Assembly (NCBI RefSeq): GCF_004364775.1
Contig: NZ_SOAL01000023.1
Location: forward strand, 24,009-88,008
DNA: 64,000 bases
DNA from: Comamonas sp. JUb58
Lineage (GTDB): Bacteria > Pseudomonadota > Gammaproteobacteria > Burkholderiales > Burkholderiaceae_C
Direction: 5' to 3'
Positions 18,651 to 27,052 of the stretch are shown one piece after another. Position numbers and translations under genes: made by a program. The notes under the pieces were generated by a model, which did not search any database, had not been told where the DNA came from, and saw only the letters and a program-made list of their open reading frames with translations. Position 1 is the first letter of the stretch, and every line of letters begins with the position of its first letter.

Positions 18651-20441
18651 TTACAGATCGTCCGCGCCCAGCAGCATCTCGGTGATGCCCTTGCCGGCCT
18701 GAACCATCGGGAAGACGTTCTCGGTCGGATCGGTGCGGAAATCGAGGAACACGCTCTTGCGCTCTTCGCGGGCAATGCGCCGCGCTTCACGCAGGGCGGG
18801 CTCCACATCCTCGGGCTTCTCGATCAGAATGCCCGCATGGCCATAGGCTTCGGCCAGCTTGACGAAGTCAGGCAGCGAATCCATGTAGCTGTGGCTGTAG
18901 CGGCCCGAGTATTCGATCTCTTGCCACTGGCGCACCATGCCCAGGAAGCGGTTGTTGAGCGCGCAGATGATGATCGGCGTCTCGTACTGGCGGCAGGTGG
19001 CCAGCTCCTGGATGTTCATCTGCACCGAGCCTTCGCCGGTGATGCAGAACACCTCGGCATCGGGCTTGGCCAGCTTGATGCCCATCGCATAGGGAATGCC
19101 CACGCCCATCGTGCCCAGGCCACCCGAGTTGATCCAGCGGCGCGATTCCTCGAAGCGGTAGTACTGCGCAGCCCACATCTGGTGCTGGCCCACGTCCGAG
19201 GTCACATAGCAGTCCGCATCGCGGGTCATCTGCCAGAGCGTTTCGACCACGAACTGCGGCTTGATGACTTCGGTGTTCTCGCGGTCGTAGCGCAGGCAAT
19301 CGCGACTGCGCCAGCCTTCGATGGTCTTCCACCAGTTTTGCAGCGCCTCGGCATCGGGGCTGGCCACGCTCTCGCGCACCATCGCGATCAGCTCGCTCAG
19401 CACTTCCTTGCAGTCGCCGACGATGGGCACATCCACCTTGACGCGCTTGGAGATCGACGAAGGGTCGATGTCGACATGGATGATCTTGCGGTCCACCGAC
19501 ATGAAGTGCTTGGGGTTGCCAATCACCCGGTCGTCAAAGCGCGCGCCCACGGCCAGCAGCACATCGCAGTTCTGCATCGCGTTGTTGGCTTCGATCGTGC
19601 CGTGCATGCCCAGCATGCCCAAGTATTTCTTGTCGCTGGCCGGATAGGCGCCCAGACCCAGCAGGGTGTGGGTCACCGGGTAGCCCAGCAGGTCCACCAG
19701 GGTGCGCAGCTCTTGCTCGGCGCCGCTCAACAGCACGCCGCCACCGGTATAGATATAGGGGCGCTTGGCCGCCAGCAGCAGCTGCAGGGCCTTGCGGATC
19801 TGGCCGCTGTGGCCCTTCTTGACCGGGTTGTAGGAGCGCATTTCCACCGTCGAGGGATAGCCGTTGTAGGCCACCTTCTTGAAGGAAACGTCCTTGGGGA
19901 TATCGATCACGACGGGGCCGGGACGGCCGGTGCGTGCGATATGGAAAGCTTTTTTCATCGTCAGCGCCAGATCGCGCACATCCTTGACCAGGAAGTTGTG
20001 CTTGACGATGGGGCGCGTGATACCGACGGTATCGCATTCCTGGAAAGCATCCGAGCCAATGGCGGTCGTGGATGTCTGACCGGAGATCACGACGATAGGG
20101 ATGCTGTCTGTGTAAGCAGTGGCAATACCGGTGACTGCATTCGTCAGGCCGGGGCCAGAGGTAACCAGTGCCACGCCCACTTCACCGGTAGCGCGGGCAA
20201 AGCCGTCTGCTGCATGCACTGCTGCCTGTTCATGGCGAACCAGCACATGGTTGATGGTGTCTTGTTTGTAGAGCGCGTCGTAGATGTAGAGAACTGCACC
20301 GCCGGGGTAGCCCCACAGCTGCTTGACGCCTTCGGCCTGCAGTGCCTTGACCAGCACTTCAGCGCCCATGAGTTCTTGGGATTTCTGCGCGGACTGATGC
20401 GCCGCTTGCGCCGAGTTCTGTTCGGCCTTGGACATTTCCAT
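18651..20441 (-). CDS. ilvB: Acetolactate synthase large (catalytic) subunit
   Basis: Thiamine-diphosphate enzyme that condenses two pyruvates, or pyruvate with 2-oxobutyrate, to start branched-chain amino acid synthesis. The 596-residue protein has catalytic E71 in VRHEQAAVHAADG, the FAD-binding middle domain, and the ThDP motif beginning GEGSVQMN and ending LNN (GEG in place of GDG). Its N-terminal tail of about 25 residues is Gln/Ala/Ser-rich. The ATG at 20441 was chosen because AAAGG lies 6 nt upstream; a TTG two codons before it is less likely. It heads the ilvB-ilvH-small ORF-ilvC run. Confidence 0.95.
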   Translation of the reverse strand: MEMSKAEQNSAQAAHQSAQKSQELMGAEVLVKALQAEGVKQLWGYPGGAVLYIYDALYKQDTINHVLVRHEQAAVHAADGFARATGEVGVALVTSGPGLTNAVTGIATAYTDSIPIVVISGQTSTTAIGSDAFQECDTVGITRPIVKHNFLVKDVRDLALTMKKAFHIARTGRPGPVVIDIPKDVSFKKVAYNGYPSTVEMRSYNPVKKGHSGQIRKALQLLLAAKRPYIYTGGGVLLSGAEQELRTLVDLLGYPVTHTLLGLGAYPASDKKYLGMLGMHGTIEANNAMQNCDVLLAVGARFDDRVIGNPKHFMSVDRKIIHVDIDPSSISKRVKVDVPIVGDCKEVLSELIAMVRESVASPDAEALQNWWKTIEGWRSRDCLRYDRENTEVIKPQFVVETLWQMTRDADCYVTSDVGQHQMWAAQYYRFEESRRWINSGGLGTMGVGIPYAMGIKLAKPDAEVFCITGEGSVQMNIQELATCRQYETPIIICALNNRFLGMVRQWQEIEYSGRYSHSYMDSLPDFVKLAEAYGHAGILIEKPEDVEPALREARRIAREERKSVFLDFRTDPTENVFPMVQAGKGITEMLLGADDL

Positions 20442-20746
20442 GATCAACCTTTGTGAATTTCTCTAACGAAAAACCTCTGGTGCTCCTCGCCCAGCTCTTG
20501 TGGAGCCTGCTTGGAACTTGAGGCCAACGGACATGGGCGAGATGCTTGCGACGCCGGACCGTGACCCTTTTGCTTTTTGATGCTTATACATTATCGCACT
20601 GCAGCATTGCTTTGCGACAAGCTACGGATTTTTTTTCGATAGGATGCGATAATCTAGGGCTTGATGCGGTGTTTTTTGCCACACTTGGTTTATTTGCCCG
20701 GGTAAAAAGCGAGAAATCTCTGAATAACCACGGTGTTGGGTACGAT
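20442..20746. promoter_or_regulatory. Divergent ilvB / sigma-factor intergenic region
   Basis: About 300 bp without a called gene. Toward ilvB it holds an AT-rich -10-like area near 20582-20600 and a long leader with complementary blocks CTCGCCCA and TGGGCGAG. A 23-codon frame (20534 to 20463) in that leader has no run of Ile, Leu or Val codons. Toward the sigma gene I see no convincing promoter. Confidence 0.35.
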
Positions 20747-21310
20747 TTGGCCACAGAACGAGAACTGTCCGACTTTCTGAAAAGCGTTGAAAAGCGAGCT
20801 TTCAAGCGCTCGCTTTTTCATGTGCGCGACCAGGAAGCAGCGCTCGACATCGTGCAGGACAGCATGATGAAGCTGGCCGAGCACTATGGGGACAAGCCGG
20901 CCAACGAGCTGCCGATGCTGTTCCAGCGCATTCTGTCCAACAGCACGCTCGACTGGTTCCGCCGCCAGAAGACGCGCAATGCGCTCTTCACGACGATGAG
21001 CGACTTCGAAGGCCCGGATGACGAGGGGGAATTCAACCTCCTGGACATTTACAACGCCGACAATGGAGATGCGGAGCAAAGTGCCGAGGACCACACCAAC
21101 CGCAAACAAACCCTTGCATTAATAGAAAAAGAGATACAACAGTTGCCAGCGCGTCAACGCGAAGCGTTTCTGATGCGTTATTGGGAAGAGATGGACATCG
21201 CAGAGACTGCAGCAGCCATGGGTTGCTCAGAGGGAAGTGTAAAAACCCACTGCTTTCGCGCCATCCAAACCTTGAGTAAAGTGCTTAAGGCCAAAGGAAT
21301 CGTGCTATGA
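20747..21310 (+). CDS. RNA polymerase sigma factor, ECF-like
   Basis: A 187-residue sigma factor with only regions 2 and 4, as in ECF sigmas. Region 2 includes ALDIVQDSMMKLAEHY (about 35-50) and LDWFRRQKTRNALF; region 4 has the helix-turn-helix MDIAETAAAMGCSEGSVKTH (about 150-170). The start is taken as TTG at 20747 (ATERELSDFLKSVEKRAF), because family members begin there and the preceding codons are unlike them; GGG lies 6 nt before. Its stop overlaps the next gene as ATGA, so it is co-translated with a DUF3619 membrane protein that may be its anti-sigma factor. Confidence 0.88.
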   Translation: MATERELSDFLKSVEKRAFKRSLFHVRDQEAALDIVQDSMMKLAEHYGDKPANELPMLFQRILSNSTLDWFRRQKTRNALFTTMSDFEGPDDEGEFNLLDIYNADNGDAEQSAEDHTNRKQTLALIEKEIQQLPARQREAFLMRYWEEMDIAETAAAMGCSEGSVKTHCFRAIQTLSKVLKAKGIVL

Positions 21311-21744
21311 ACCGCTCAAACACCGCCCAAACCGTTGTCAATGCTGAAATTTTTGCCCGCCGCGTTACCGCCCGGCTGAGCGAAGCCGAGGCTGATCTCG
21401 ACTACGACATCAGCGAACGTTTGCGAGCGGCCCGGGAGCGCGCCCTGTCCCGCCGCAAGGTGGTGGCGGTGCCTGCGATTGCACGCCAGCCCCAGCAAGA
21501 GGCCGCTGCGCCTTCTGGCAAACGCAACTGGTGGCGTGCCGTGGTGTCGGCTGTGCCGCTGAGCGCGATGGTTGCCGGCCTGGCCTTCTTCAACGGTGTT
21601 CAGGCAGACGAAGGCGCCAGCGAAATGGCTGAGTACGATGCCACCTTGCTGGCTGACGAGCTGCCGCCAAGCGCCTATACTGATCCTGGTTTTACCCAGT
21701 TTCTGAAGATCGCTGCCCAAAAGCAGCCCACTGACAAGCGTTGA
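21307..21744 (+). CDS. DUF3619 membrane protein, possible anti-sigma factor
   Basis: A 145-residue protein with a charged cytoplasmic N-terminal half (FARRVTARLSEAEADLDYDI near residues 15-36), one membrane segment near residues 76-95 (VVSAVPLSAMVAGLAFF) and an acidic periplasmic tail ending in DPGFTQFLKIAAQ. This matches DUF3619 in layout. It overlaps the sigma-factor stop by 4 bp and itself overlaps the next gene by 4 bp. One TM segment, tight coupling to an ECF sigma and a helical cytoplasmic part fit an anti-sigma factor, but no zinc-binding motif is present and the role is inferred. Confidence 0.8.
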   Translation: MNRSNTAQTVVNAEIFARRVTARLSEAEADLDYDISERLRAARERALSRRKVVAVPAIARQPQQEAAAPSGKRNWWRAVVSAVPLSAMVAGLAFFNGVQADEGASEMAEYDATLLADELPPSAYTDPGFTQFLKIAAQKQPTDKR

Positions 21745-22670
21745 GACACGATTACGATAACGATGAGGTAGCCGGCAACACGCCCGCCCCTTCGACCATC
21801 CCCGCCATGGCAGCCAGTATTTTGCTGGCTGCTTTTGCTGTTGTGGGCGTCTACGCCGGCAACAAGGCCGCCAATATTTACGGCAGCGCCGCCAGCGATC
21901 TGGTCAGCGCCAACAGCGTCACCCGCTCCAGCAGCCCGCGCAATGAGGGCCCCAGTTGGGACGCGCTGGATGACGACCAGCGCACCGTGCTGGCGCCGCT
22001 CGAAGAGCAATGGAACTGGCTGACCACCCAGCAGAAAAGCCGCTGGACGATGATCGCCGACAGCTTTGACGATTTCTCCCCCGAAGAGCAGCTGCGCATT
22101 GGCGAGCACATGAAGGAATGGGCCAAGTTCAGCCTGTCCGACCAAAGCCAGGCCCGGCTCAACTATTCGAACATCAGCAGCCTGTCGGCCGAGGAAAAGC
22201 GCAAGCTCTGGGAAGACTACCAGGCACTCAGCGCCCGTGAGCGCAAGCGCCTGGCCCAGGGCGGCGTGCTCTACCACGGCGGCGTGGCGCTGGCGCCCCG
22301 CCCTTCGGCCCGCAGCACCGGGCGCCTGGTCAAGGTGCCGGCAGCGGCCATCAACCCCAACCGCGCCAACCCGCCCAAGATCCTGCCGCCACCTGAGATC
22401 CGCGTGCACTCGCGCGGCATGGTGACGCCGGTCGAGGTCGGCCCGCTCACCGGGCCTGCCCCCGCTGCCAACGGCGCAGCACCGGCGCCCGCCTTGCCAC
22501 CCGCACCGCCCCCAGCCTTGCCGCCCGCCCCGGTGGTAGAGACGGCCCCGGTGCAAATGCCCGCGCCGGTCACCTCCTCGCCGTTGCCCCCGCTGGATTC
22601 CCCAAGCCGGCCGCCGGCGGGCGAATCACAGTCGCGCAACAGCGACAGCCCGGTGCACCCGCCGACCTGA
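21741..22670 (+). CDS. DUF3106 protein with Pro-rich C-terminus
   Basis: A 309-residue protein read from a TTG start overlapping the previous stop (TTGA). A single hydrophobic segment near residues 20-42 anchors it. The central DUF3106-like domain (about 70-185) is rich in Trp and charged residues with repeats of the type W..L...Q (WDALDDDQR, LEEQWNWLTTQQKSRW, LSAEEKRKLWEDYQALSARE). The rest is a Pro/Ala-rich tail, probably periplasmic. The domain pattern resembles helical periplasmic metal-sensor or chaperone-like proteins, but I do not assign a function. Conserved coupling to the sigma and DUF3619 genes suggests a shared envelope-related role. Confidence 0.78.
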   Translation: MRHDYDNDEVAGNTPAPSTIPAMAASILLAAFAVVGVYAGNKAANIYGSAASDLVSANSVTRSSSPRNEGPSWDALDDDQRTVLAPLEEQWNWLTTQQKSRWTMIADSFDDFSPEEQLRIGEHMKEWAKFSLSDQSQARLNYSNISSLSAEEKRKLWEDYQALSARERKRLAQGGVLYHGGVALAPRPSARSTGRLVKVPAAAINPNRANPPKILPPPEIRVHSRGMVTPVEVGPLTGPAPAANGAAPAPALPPAPPPALPPAPVVETAPVQMPAPVTSSPLPPLDSPSRPPAGESQSRNSDSPVHPPT

Positions 22671-22680
22671 TACTGTCCGC

Positions 22681-23250
22681 ATGCAGACCTCCACCAGCAC
22701 AACAGCGCTCCCTCCCGGCCCCCTCGCCACCAGCGCGCTGTTGCGCGCACCGCGCCTGGCGCGGCGCATGGCCTGCTGGTTGTATGAGGGTATGCTGATG
22801 TTTGGCGTGGTCTTCATGTCGGGTTACCTCTACAGCTCGCTGAGCCAGACGCGCAACGCGATGGACAACCGCCATGGCCTGCAGCTCTTCCTGTTCATCA
22901 TCTTTGGCATCTATTTCACCTGGTTCTGGCACAAGGGCCAGACCCTGGCGATGAAAACCTGGCATATCCGCATCGTGGACCGCAACGGCCAGCCCCTGAC
23001 ACAGGGCCGCGCGCTGCTGCGCTATGTCTGCAGCTGGCTGTGGTTTTTGCCGCCGCTGGTGGTCAGCATGCCCTTTGGCCTGCCAGTGGGCGAAATCGTG
23101 GTGCTGCTGAGCGGCTGGATCGTGCTCTGGGCGCTGGCCAGCCGGCTGCATCCCCTGCAGCAGTTCTGGCACGATGCACTGGCCGGCACACGCCTGGTCA
23201 GTGCCGAGCGCCCGGCGCCACAGAGCAAGACGCCGGATCCAGCGCTATAA
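22681..23250 (+). CDS. RDD-family membrane protein
   Basis: A 189-residue protein with the RDD pattern: RLARRMACWLYEGMLMFGV near residues 25-43, a second hydrophobic segment near 68-83, GQTLAMKTWHIRIVDRNG after it, and further membrane segments near 114-145. RDD proteins are small multi-pass membrane proteins, some linked to Na+(Li+)/H+ exchange, most uncharacterised. It starts 10 bp after the DUF3106 stop and completes the sigma-DUF3619-DUF3106-RDD run. It contains HPLQQFWHDALAGTRLV, the typical RDD C-terminal motif. Confidence 0.85.
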   Translation: MQTSTSTTALPPGPLATSALLRAPRLARRMACWLYEGMLMFGVVFMSGYLYSSLSQTRNAMDNRHGLQLFLFIIFGIYFTWFWHKGQTLAMKTWHIRIVDRNGQPLTQGRALLRYVCSWLWFLPPLVVSMPFGLPVGEIVVLLSGWIVLWALASRLHPLQQFWHDALAGTRLVSAERPAPQSKTPDPAL

Positions 23251-23362
23251 GCTTGCCCCTATTGCGCCAGCGCTACCTGGCGCCAGAACCAGGCAGCGCG
23301 CCGATCAAATGCTGCAGTGCAATAATATGCGTTGACCTGCCCACGCTATGCCATGATGGGCG

Positions 23363-23824
23363 ATGACCACGCCTCCGATGAACCAGCCCGATCCTCGCTC
23401 CCCTGCCGACCCCGCCGTGCCAGCGCACAGCCTGGCCGACATCCATGCCGCCAACCCGCAAAAAAGCCGCACTGGCCTGACGCGTGTCTGGCATGCCGCC
23501 GGTTATTCGATGCAGGGCCTGCGGGCCGGCTGGGGCGAAAAGGCCTTCCGCATGGAAGCCATCCTCGCGCTGCTGATGCTGCCCGCCTCGCTCTGGCTGG
23601 CGCACGACTGGCGCGATTGGGCCTTGCTGATCACCCCGGTTTTTCTGGTGCTGATTGCCGAGCTGCTCAACACCGGCATCGAGATGGCGATGGACCGCTT
23701 CGGCCCCCAATGGCATGACCTGGCCAAAAAGGCCAAGGACATGGGCAGTGCCGCGGTGTTCCTGGCTCTGGTGCTGTGCGCGGCGGTGTGGCTGCCTGCC
23801 TTGTATGAAAGATTGCTGAAATGA
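23363..23824 (+). CDS. dgkA: Diacylglycerol kinase
   Basis: Small integral membrane kinase that phosphorylates diacylglycerol from membrane-derived oligosaccharide or lipid turnover. The 153-residue protein has a cytoplasmic N-terminal extension of about 45 residues, an amphipathic start (WHAAGYSMQGLRAGWGEKAFRMEA), three membrane segments and the family signature ELLNTGIEMAMDRFG near residues 95-109. Its ATG is at 23363. The stop overlaps the next gene's start as ATGA. Confidence 0.93.
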   Translation: MTTPPMNQPDPRSPADPAVPAHSLADIHAANPQKSRTGLTRVWHAAGYSMQGLRAGWGEKAFRMEAILALLMLPASLWLAHDWRDWALLITPVFLVLIAELLNTGIEMAMDRFGPQWHDLAKKAKDMGSAAVFLALVLCAAVWLPALYERLLK

Positions 23825-24417
23825 CCAACTCCCCTACCTTCTCGATGTGCGTTTACTGCGGCTCGCGCCCTGGCAAGCTTGAAGCCTTTGGCGAAGCCGC
23901 CCAGGCCGTCGGCCACTGGATCGGCAGCCATGGCGGCCAGCTGGTCTATGGCGGCGGCAAATCCGGCCTGATGGGCACGGTGGCCCGCGCCACGCGCGAG
24001 GCAGGCGGCCGCGTGGTCGGCGTGATCCCCAAGGCCCTGGTGGACCGCGAACTGGCCAATGAGCTCTGCGACGAGCTGCATGTGGTCACCACCATGCATG
24101 AGCGCAAGGCCATGATGGCCGAGCGCAGCAATGCCTTTATCGCCATTCCTGGCGGCATCGGCACTTTTGAAGAGCTCTACGAGATCTGGACCTGGCGCCA
24201 GCTGGGCTACCACGACAAGCCCATCGGCATCCTCAATGCCAACGGGTACTACGACGGCATGCTGCAGTTCCTGCAGCAATGCGTGGGCCAGGGCTTTATG
24301 GACGAGTGGCAGATGGGCCTGATCAAGAGCGGCAATGACCATGCCGCACTGCTGGCCCAGCTGGTTGAAGAAGCCGGCCTGGCGCAGCAAAGCGATGCAC
24401 TGCGCGAAGTGATCTAA
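23821..24417 (+). CDS. LOG-family protein (cytokinin riboside phosphate phosphoribohydrolase-like)
   Basis: A 198-residue Rossmann-like protein of the TIGR00730/LOG family. It has the nucleotide-binding GGGKSGLMG near residues 43-51, ERKAMMAERS, and the diagnostic PGGIGTFEE near residues 116-124 followed by WTWRQLG. Family members remove ribose 5-phosphate from nucleoside 5'-monophosphates; the bacterial role is unsettled. It is translationally coupled to dgkA by a 4-bp overlap and followed by a strong terminator. Confidence 0.88.
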   Translation: MTNSPTFSMCVYCGSRPGKLEAFGEAAQAVGHWIGSHGGQLVYGGGKSGLMGTVARATREAGGRVVGVIPKALVDRELANELCDELHVVTTMHERKAMMAERSNAFIAIPGGIGTFEELYEIWTWRQLGYHDKPIGILNANGYYDGMLQFLQQCVGQGFMDEWQMGLIKSGNDHAALLAQLVEEAGLAQQSDALREVI

Positions 24418-24438
24418 GCAGCGCCCAGCAAACACAAA

Positions 24439-24467
24439 AAAGCGGCCCGTTGATGAACGGGCCGCTT
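24439..24467. terminator. Bidirectional terminator
   Basis: AAAGCGGCCCGTT and AACGGGCCGCTTT form a 13-bp stem with a short loop, A-rich before and T-rich after, between the LOG gene and the convergent transporter. Confidence 0.9.
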
Positions 24468-24522
24468 TGCTTTTGCTGGATCACCTCGTCCACCATAGAA
24501 CGAGGTTTTTGGGATAGAGCGC

Positions 24523-25818
24523 TTAGTCGTTGTCCGCCACGGTCTTTGCAAACGCAATGCCGATCAGCGAGATCATGGCCGTACCCACGATGTACCAGGC
24601 CACCGGCACCCAGGAGCCGTTGTAGGTGTTGAGCAACCAGGTGGCGAGCAAGGGGGCGGTGCCGCCGGCCAGCGCAGCGCCAATCTGGTAGCCCAGGGTG
24701 ATGCCGGTGTAGCGCACGCGGGTCGAGAAAATCTCCGAGAACAAGGTGCCCAGCACGGCGGTGATAGGCGCCCAGACGAGACCCAGGCCGACGACGGTGG
24801 CGATAACCAGGCTGGTCATCGTGCGCTGCTCCAGCAGCATGAAGTAGGGGAAGGTGAAGGCGGCCATCACCAGGGTGCCTGCCACAAACATGCGCTTGCG
24901 GCCAATGCTGTCCGACAAGCGCCCCATCAGCGGGATCATCAAGGTGGTGACCAGGGTCGCAATCGTCACCGCATTGAGCACGGAAATCCGCTCAAAGCCC
25001 AAGGTGGCCGTGGCGTAGCTGACGATGAAGGTCGAGAAGATATAGAACGGCGCCGTTTCCACAAACTTGATGGCAACGGCCACCAGCACCGCACGCCAGT
25101 GGTAGCGCAGGGTTTCAACCAGCGGGATCTTGGCCACATTGCCGCTGGCCTTGGCCTGCTTGAAGGCAGGAGTCTCATCAATGCCCTTGCGGATCCACAG
25201 ACCCAGGAACACCAGGATGGCGCTCAGCAGGAAGGGCACGCGCCAGCCCCAGGCCAGGAACTGGTCATCAGGCAAGGTGCTCATCACGGTGATGGCCAAG
25301 GTGGCCAGCACCATGCCGATGGTCACGCCCATCTGCGGCACGCTGCCAAACAGACCCTTGCGGTTCTTGGGTGCGTATTCGTAGGCCAGCAGCAACGCGC
25401 CGCCCCACTCACCACCAATGCCCAGGCCTTGCACCAGGCGCAGCACGATCAGCAGGATGGGCGCCCATATGCCGATCTGCTCGTAGCCGGGCAGCAGGCC
25501 GATCAGCACGGTGGCGCCGCCCATCAGCGACAAGGTGATCACCAAGGTCTTCTTGCGCCCGATGCGGTCACCGATGTGCGAGAAGATAAAGCCGCCCAGC
25601 GGCCGGATGAAGAAGGTCAGCGAGAAGGTCAGGTAGGACAGCATCAGTCCTACCACCGGATCGGCGGTGGGGAAGAACACCTTCCCAAACACCAGCGCTG
25701 CTGTAGTCGCATAGAGGAAATAGTCAAACCACTCGATGGAGCTCCCCATCAGACTGGCAATCAGTACTCGCTTGTTGGTGGCCGCAGACGCTGCTGGCTC
25801 GGTCGAAGATGTGCGCAT
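24523..25818 (-). CDS. MFS transporter, metabolite:H+ symporter (MHS) family
   Basis: A 431-residue 12-segment permease. The opening GSSIEWFDYFLY near residues 24-35 and the loop GDRIGRKKTL near residues 84-93 are typical of the MHS family (KgtP, ProP and ShiA types). A second copy of the loop, RLSDSIGRKRMF, follows the middle. MHS carriers import small organic acids, osmolytes or shikimate with protons; the substrate cannot be read here. It is transcribed in the same direction as the downstream-lying... neighbour at 25894-26853, whose stop is 75 bp upstream, so the amino-acid-like substrate of that enzyme may be what it carries. Confidence 0.85.
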   Translation of the reverse strand: MRTSSTEPAASAATNKRVLIASLMGSSIEWFDYFLYATTAALVFGKVFFPTADPVVGLMLSYLTFSLTFFIRPLGGFIFSHIGDRIGRKKTLVITLSLMGGATVLIGLLPGYEQIGIWAPILLIVLRLVQGLGIGGEWGGALLLAYEYAPKNRKGLFGSVPQMGVTIGMVLATLAITVMSTLPDDQFLAWGWRVPFLLSAILVFLGLWIRKGIDETPAFKQAKASGNVAKIPLVETLRYHWRAVLVAVAIKFVETAPFYIFSTFIVSYATATLGFERISVLNAVTIATLVTTLMIPLMGRLSDSIGRKRMFVAGTLVMAAFTFPYFMLLEQRTMTSLVIATVVGLGLVWAPITAVLGTLFSEIFSTRVRYTGITLGYQIGAALAGGTAPLLATWLLNTYNGSWVPVAWYIVGTAMISLIGIAFAKTVADND

Positions 25819-25893
25819 GGAAGGAATGAATCAGATAGCAAAGAGAAAGGGGACGGCAGCCCGGCCCGGCCCGCATCGGGCCGGGTCAGCAGA

Positions 25894-26853
25894 TCAAGCG
25901 GCAGCGCTGCCTGAGGCGCTGAAGGCGTCATAAGCCAGCGATGCAGCAGCCAGGTCTTCCAGCGCCGTGCCTACGGCCTTGAACAGCGTGATCTCATCGG
26001 CGCTTTGGCGGCCGGCGTGCTGGCTGCGGCAGAGCTGCTCTAAGGTGGCGGCCAGGCGGCTGGGCTCCCAGGCGCCGCTGGCGATGGGCTCCAGAATGTC
26101 GCCCGCCTTCATCAGCGCCTCGGGCGTATCGACAAAGACGGTGGCACGGGCAAAGCAGCGGTCATCGCTTTCGCGCATCGCCGGGGTAAAGCTGCCGATC
26201 AGGTCCAGGTGCACACCGGGCTGCAGCCATTCGCCACGCACCAAGGGCGCGTTGGACAAGGTGGCGCAGCTGATGATGTCAGCCTGGCGCGCCGCCTGCT
26301 CCAGGTCAGTGGCGACCGAAGCTTGCAGACCCTGCGCCTGCAGGCGTTCCACCATCGCTTGCGCGGCCTCGGGGCGGATGTCCCAGACCTGCACCTCTTG
26401 GATATCGCGCACACAGCGGTAGGCATCGGGCAGCAGGCTGGCCACACGGCCGGCGCCCACCACCAGCAGACGGTGGGCATCGGGGCGGCTGAGCCAGCGC
26501 GCCGCCAGGGCCGATGCCGCAGCGGTGCGGCGCGAGGTGATGGCATCTCCATCCAGCACTGCCAGCGGGGCACCGGTGGTCGCGTCGTAGAGGATGAAGA
26601 CCGAATGCAGGCCAGGCAGGCCATGCGCCTGGTTGCCCGGGAAGATGGACACGGTCTTGACCCCGATGCGCTTGCCTGGTTGCCATGCGGGCATCAGCAG
26701 CAAGATGCCGTCTTCGGCACTGGTCTGGCCGACGATCTTGTGGTTGTGGCGCAGCGGCACTTCGCAGCCGGCGATGAACATTTGTTCAAGGCTGTCAATC
26801 AGTGCTGCCATGGGCAGGTGTTGCGTGGTGTGGTTGGAATCCAGGATCTGCAT
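25894..26853 (-). CDS. Ornithine cyclodeaminase / mu-crystallin family protein
   Basis: A 319-residue NAD(P)-binding enzyme. The N-terminal half has PLRHNHKIV and ILLLMPAWQPGKRIGVKTV; the Rossmann region has VVGAGRVASLLPDAY near residues 130-145. The family includes ornithine cyclodeaminase, alanine dehydrogenase and ketimine reductases, which cannot be told apart from sequence alone. The start MQILDSNHTTQH was chosen because the 28 residues upstream in frame cross the promoter region. It is divergent from an XRE-cupin regulator and upstream of an MHS transporter, suggesting a small amino-acid-related catabolic unit. Confidence 0.85.
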   Translation of the reverse strand: MQILDSNHTTQHLPMAALIDSLEQMFIAGCEVPLRHNHKIVGQTSAEDGILLLMPAWQPGKRIGVKTVSIFPGNQAHGLPGLHSVFILYDATTGAPLAVLDGDAITSRRTAAASALAARWLSRPDAHRLLVVGAGRVASLLPDAYRCVRDIQEVQVWDIRPEAAQAMVERLQAQGLQASVATDLEQAARQADIISCATLSNAPLVRGEWLQPGVHLDLIGSFTPAMRESDDRCFARATVFVDTPEALMKAGDILEPIASGAWEPSRLAATLEQLCRSQHAGRQSADEITLFKAVGTALEDLAAASLAYDAFSASGSAAA

Positions 26854-26885
26854 ACGGCGCGATAAATCTACTAAAGAGAAATAAT

Positions 26886-26899
26886 TTTCGTATACGAAA
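26886..26899. promoter_or_regulatory. Palindromic operator-like site
   Basis: TTTCGTATACGAAA is a perfect 14-bp palindrome, 33 bp before the cyclodeaminase ATG in the space shared with the divergent XRE-cupin gene. It is a candidate binding site for that regulator. Confidence 0.5.
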
Positions 26900-27052
26900 T
26901 TTAATGCAGCTTGAGACAATAAATTTCTTAAATCCACTCTTTCTCTCTAGGGTTTACCCGAGAATTGGGCCTAAAACACGGCCGCCACGGCTGCGCTGCG
27001 CCACCGGCCAGCGCAGCGCCCCCTACACTGGCGAGCACCACAAGAGCCTGCC

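Noticed and set aside
20463..20534. Small frame in the ilvB leader as an attenuator peptide
   Set aside because: It has no run of Ile, Leu or Val codons and no clear terminator follows, unlike the leuA leader.
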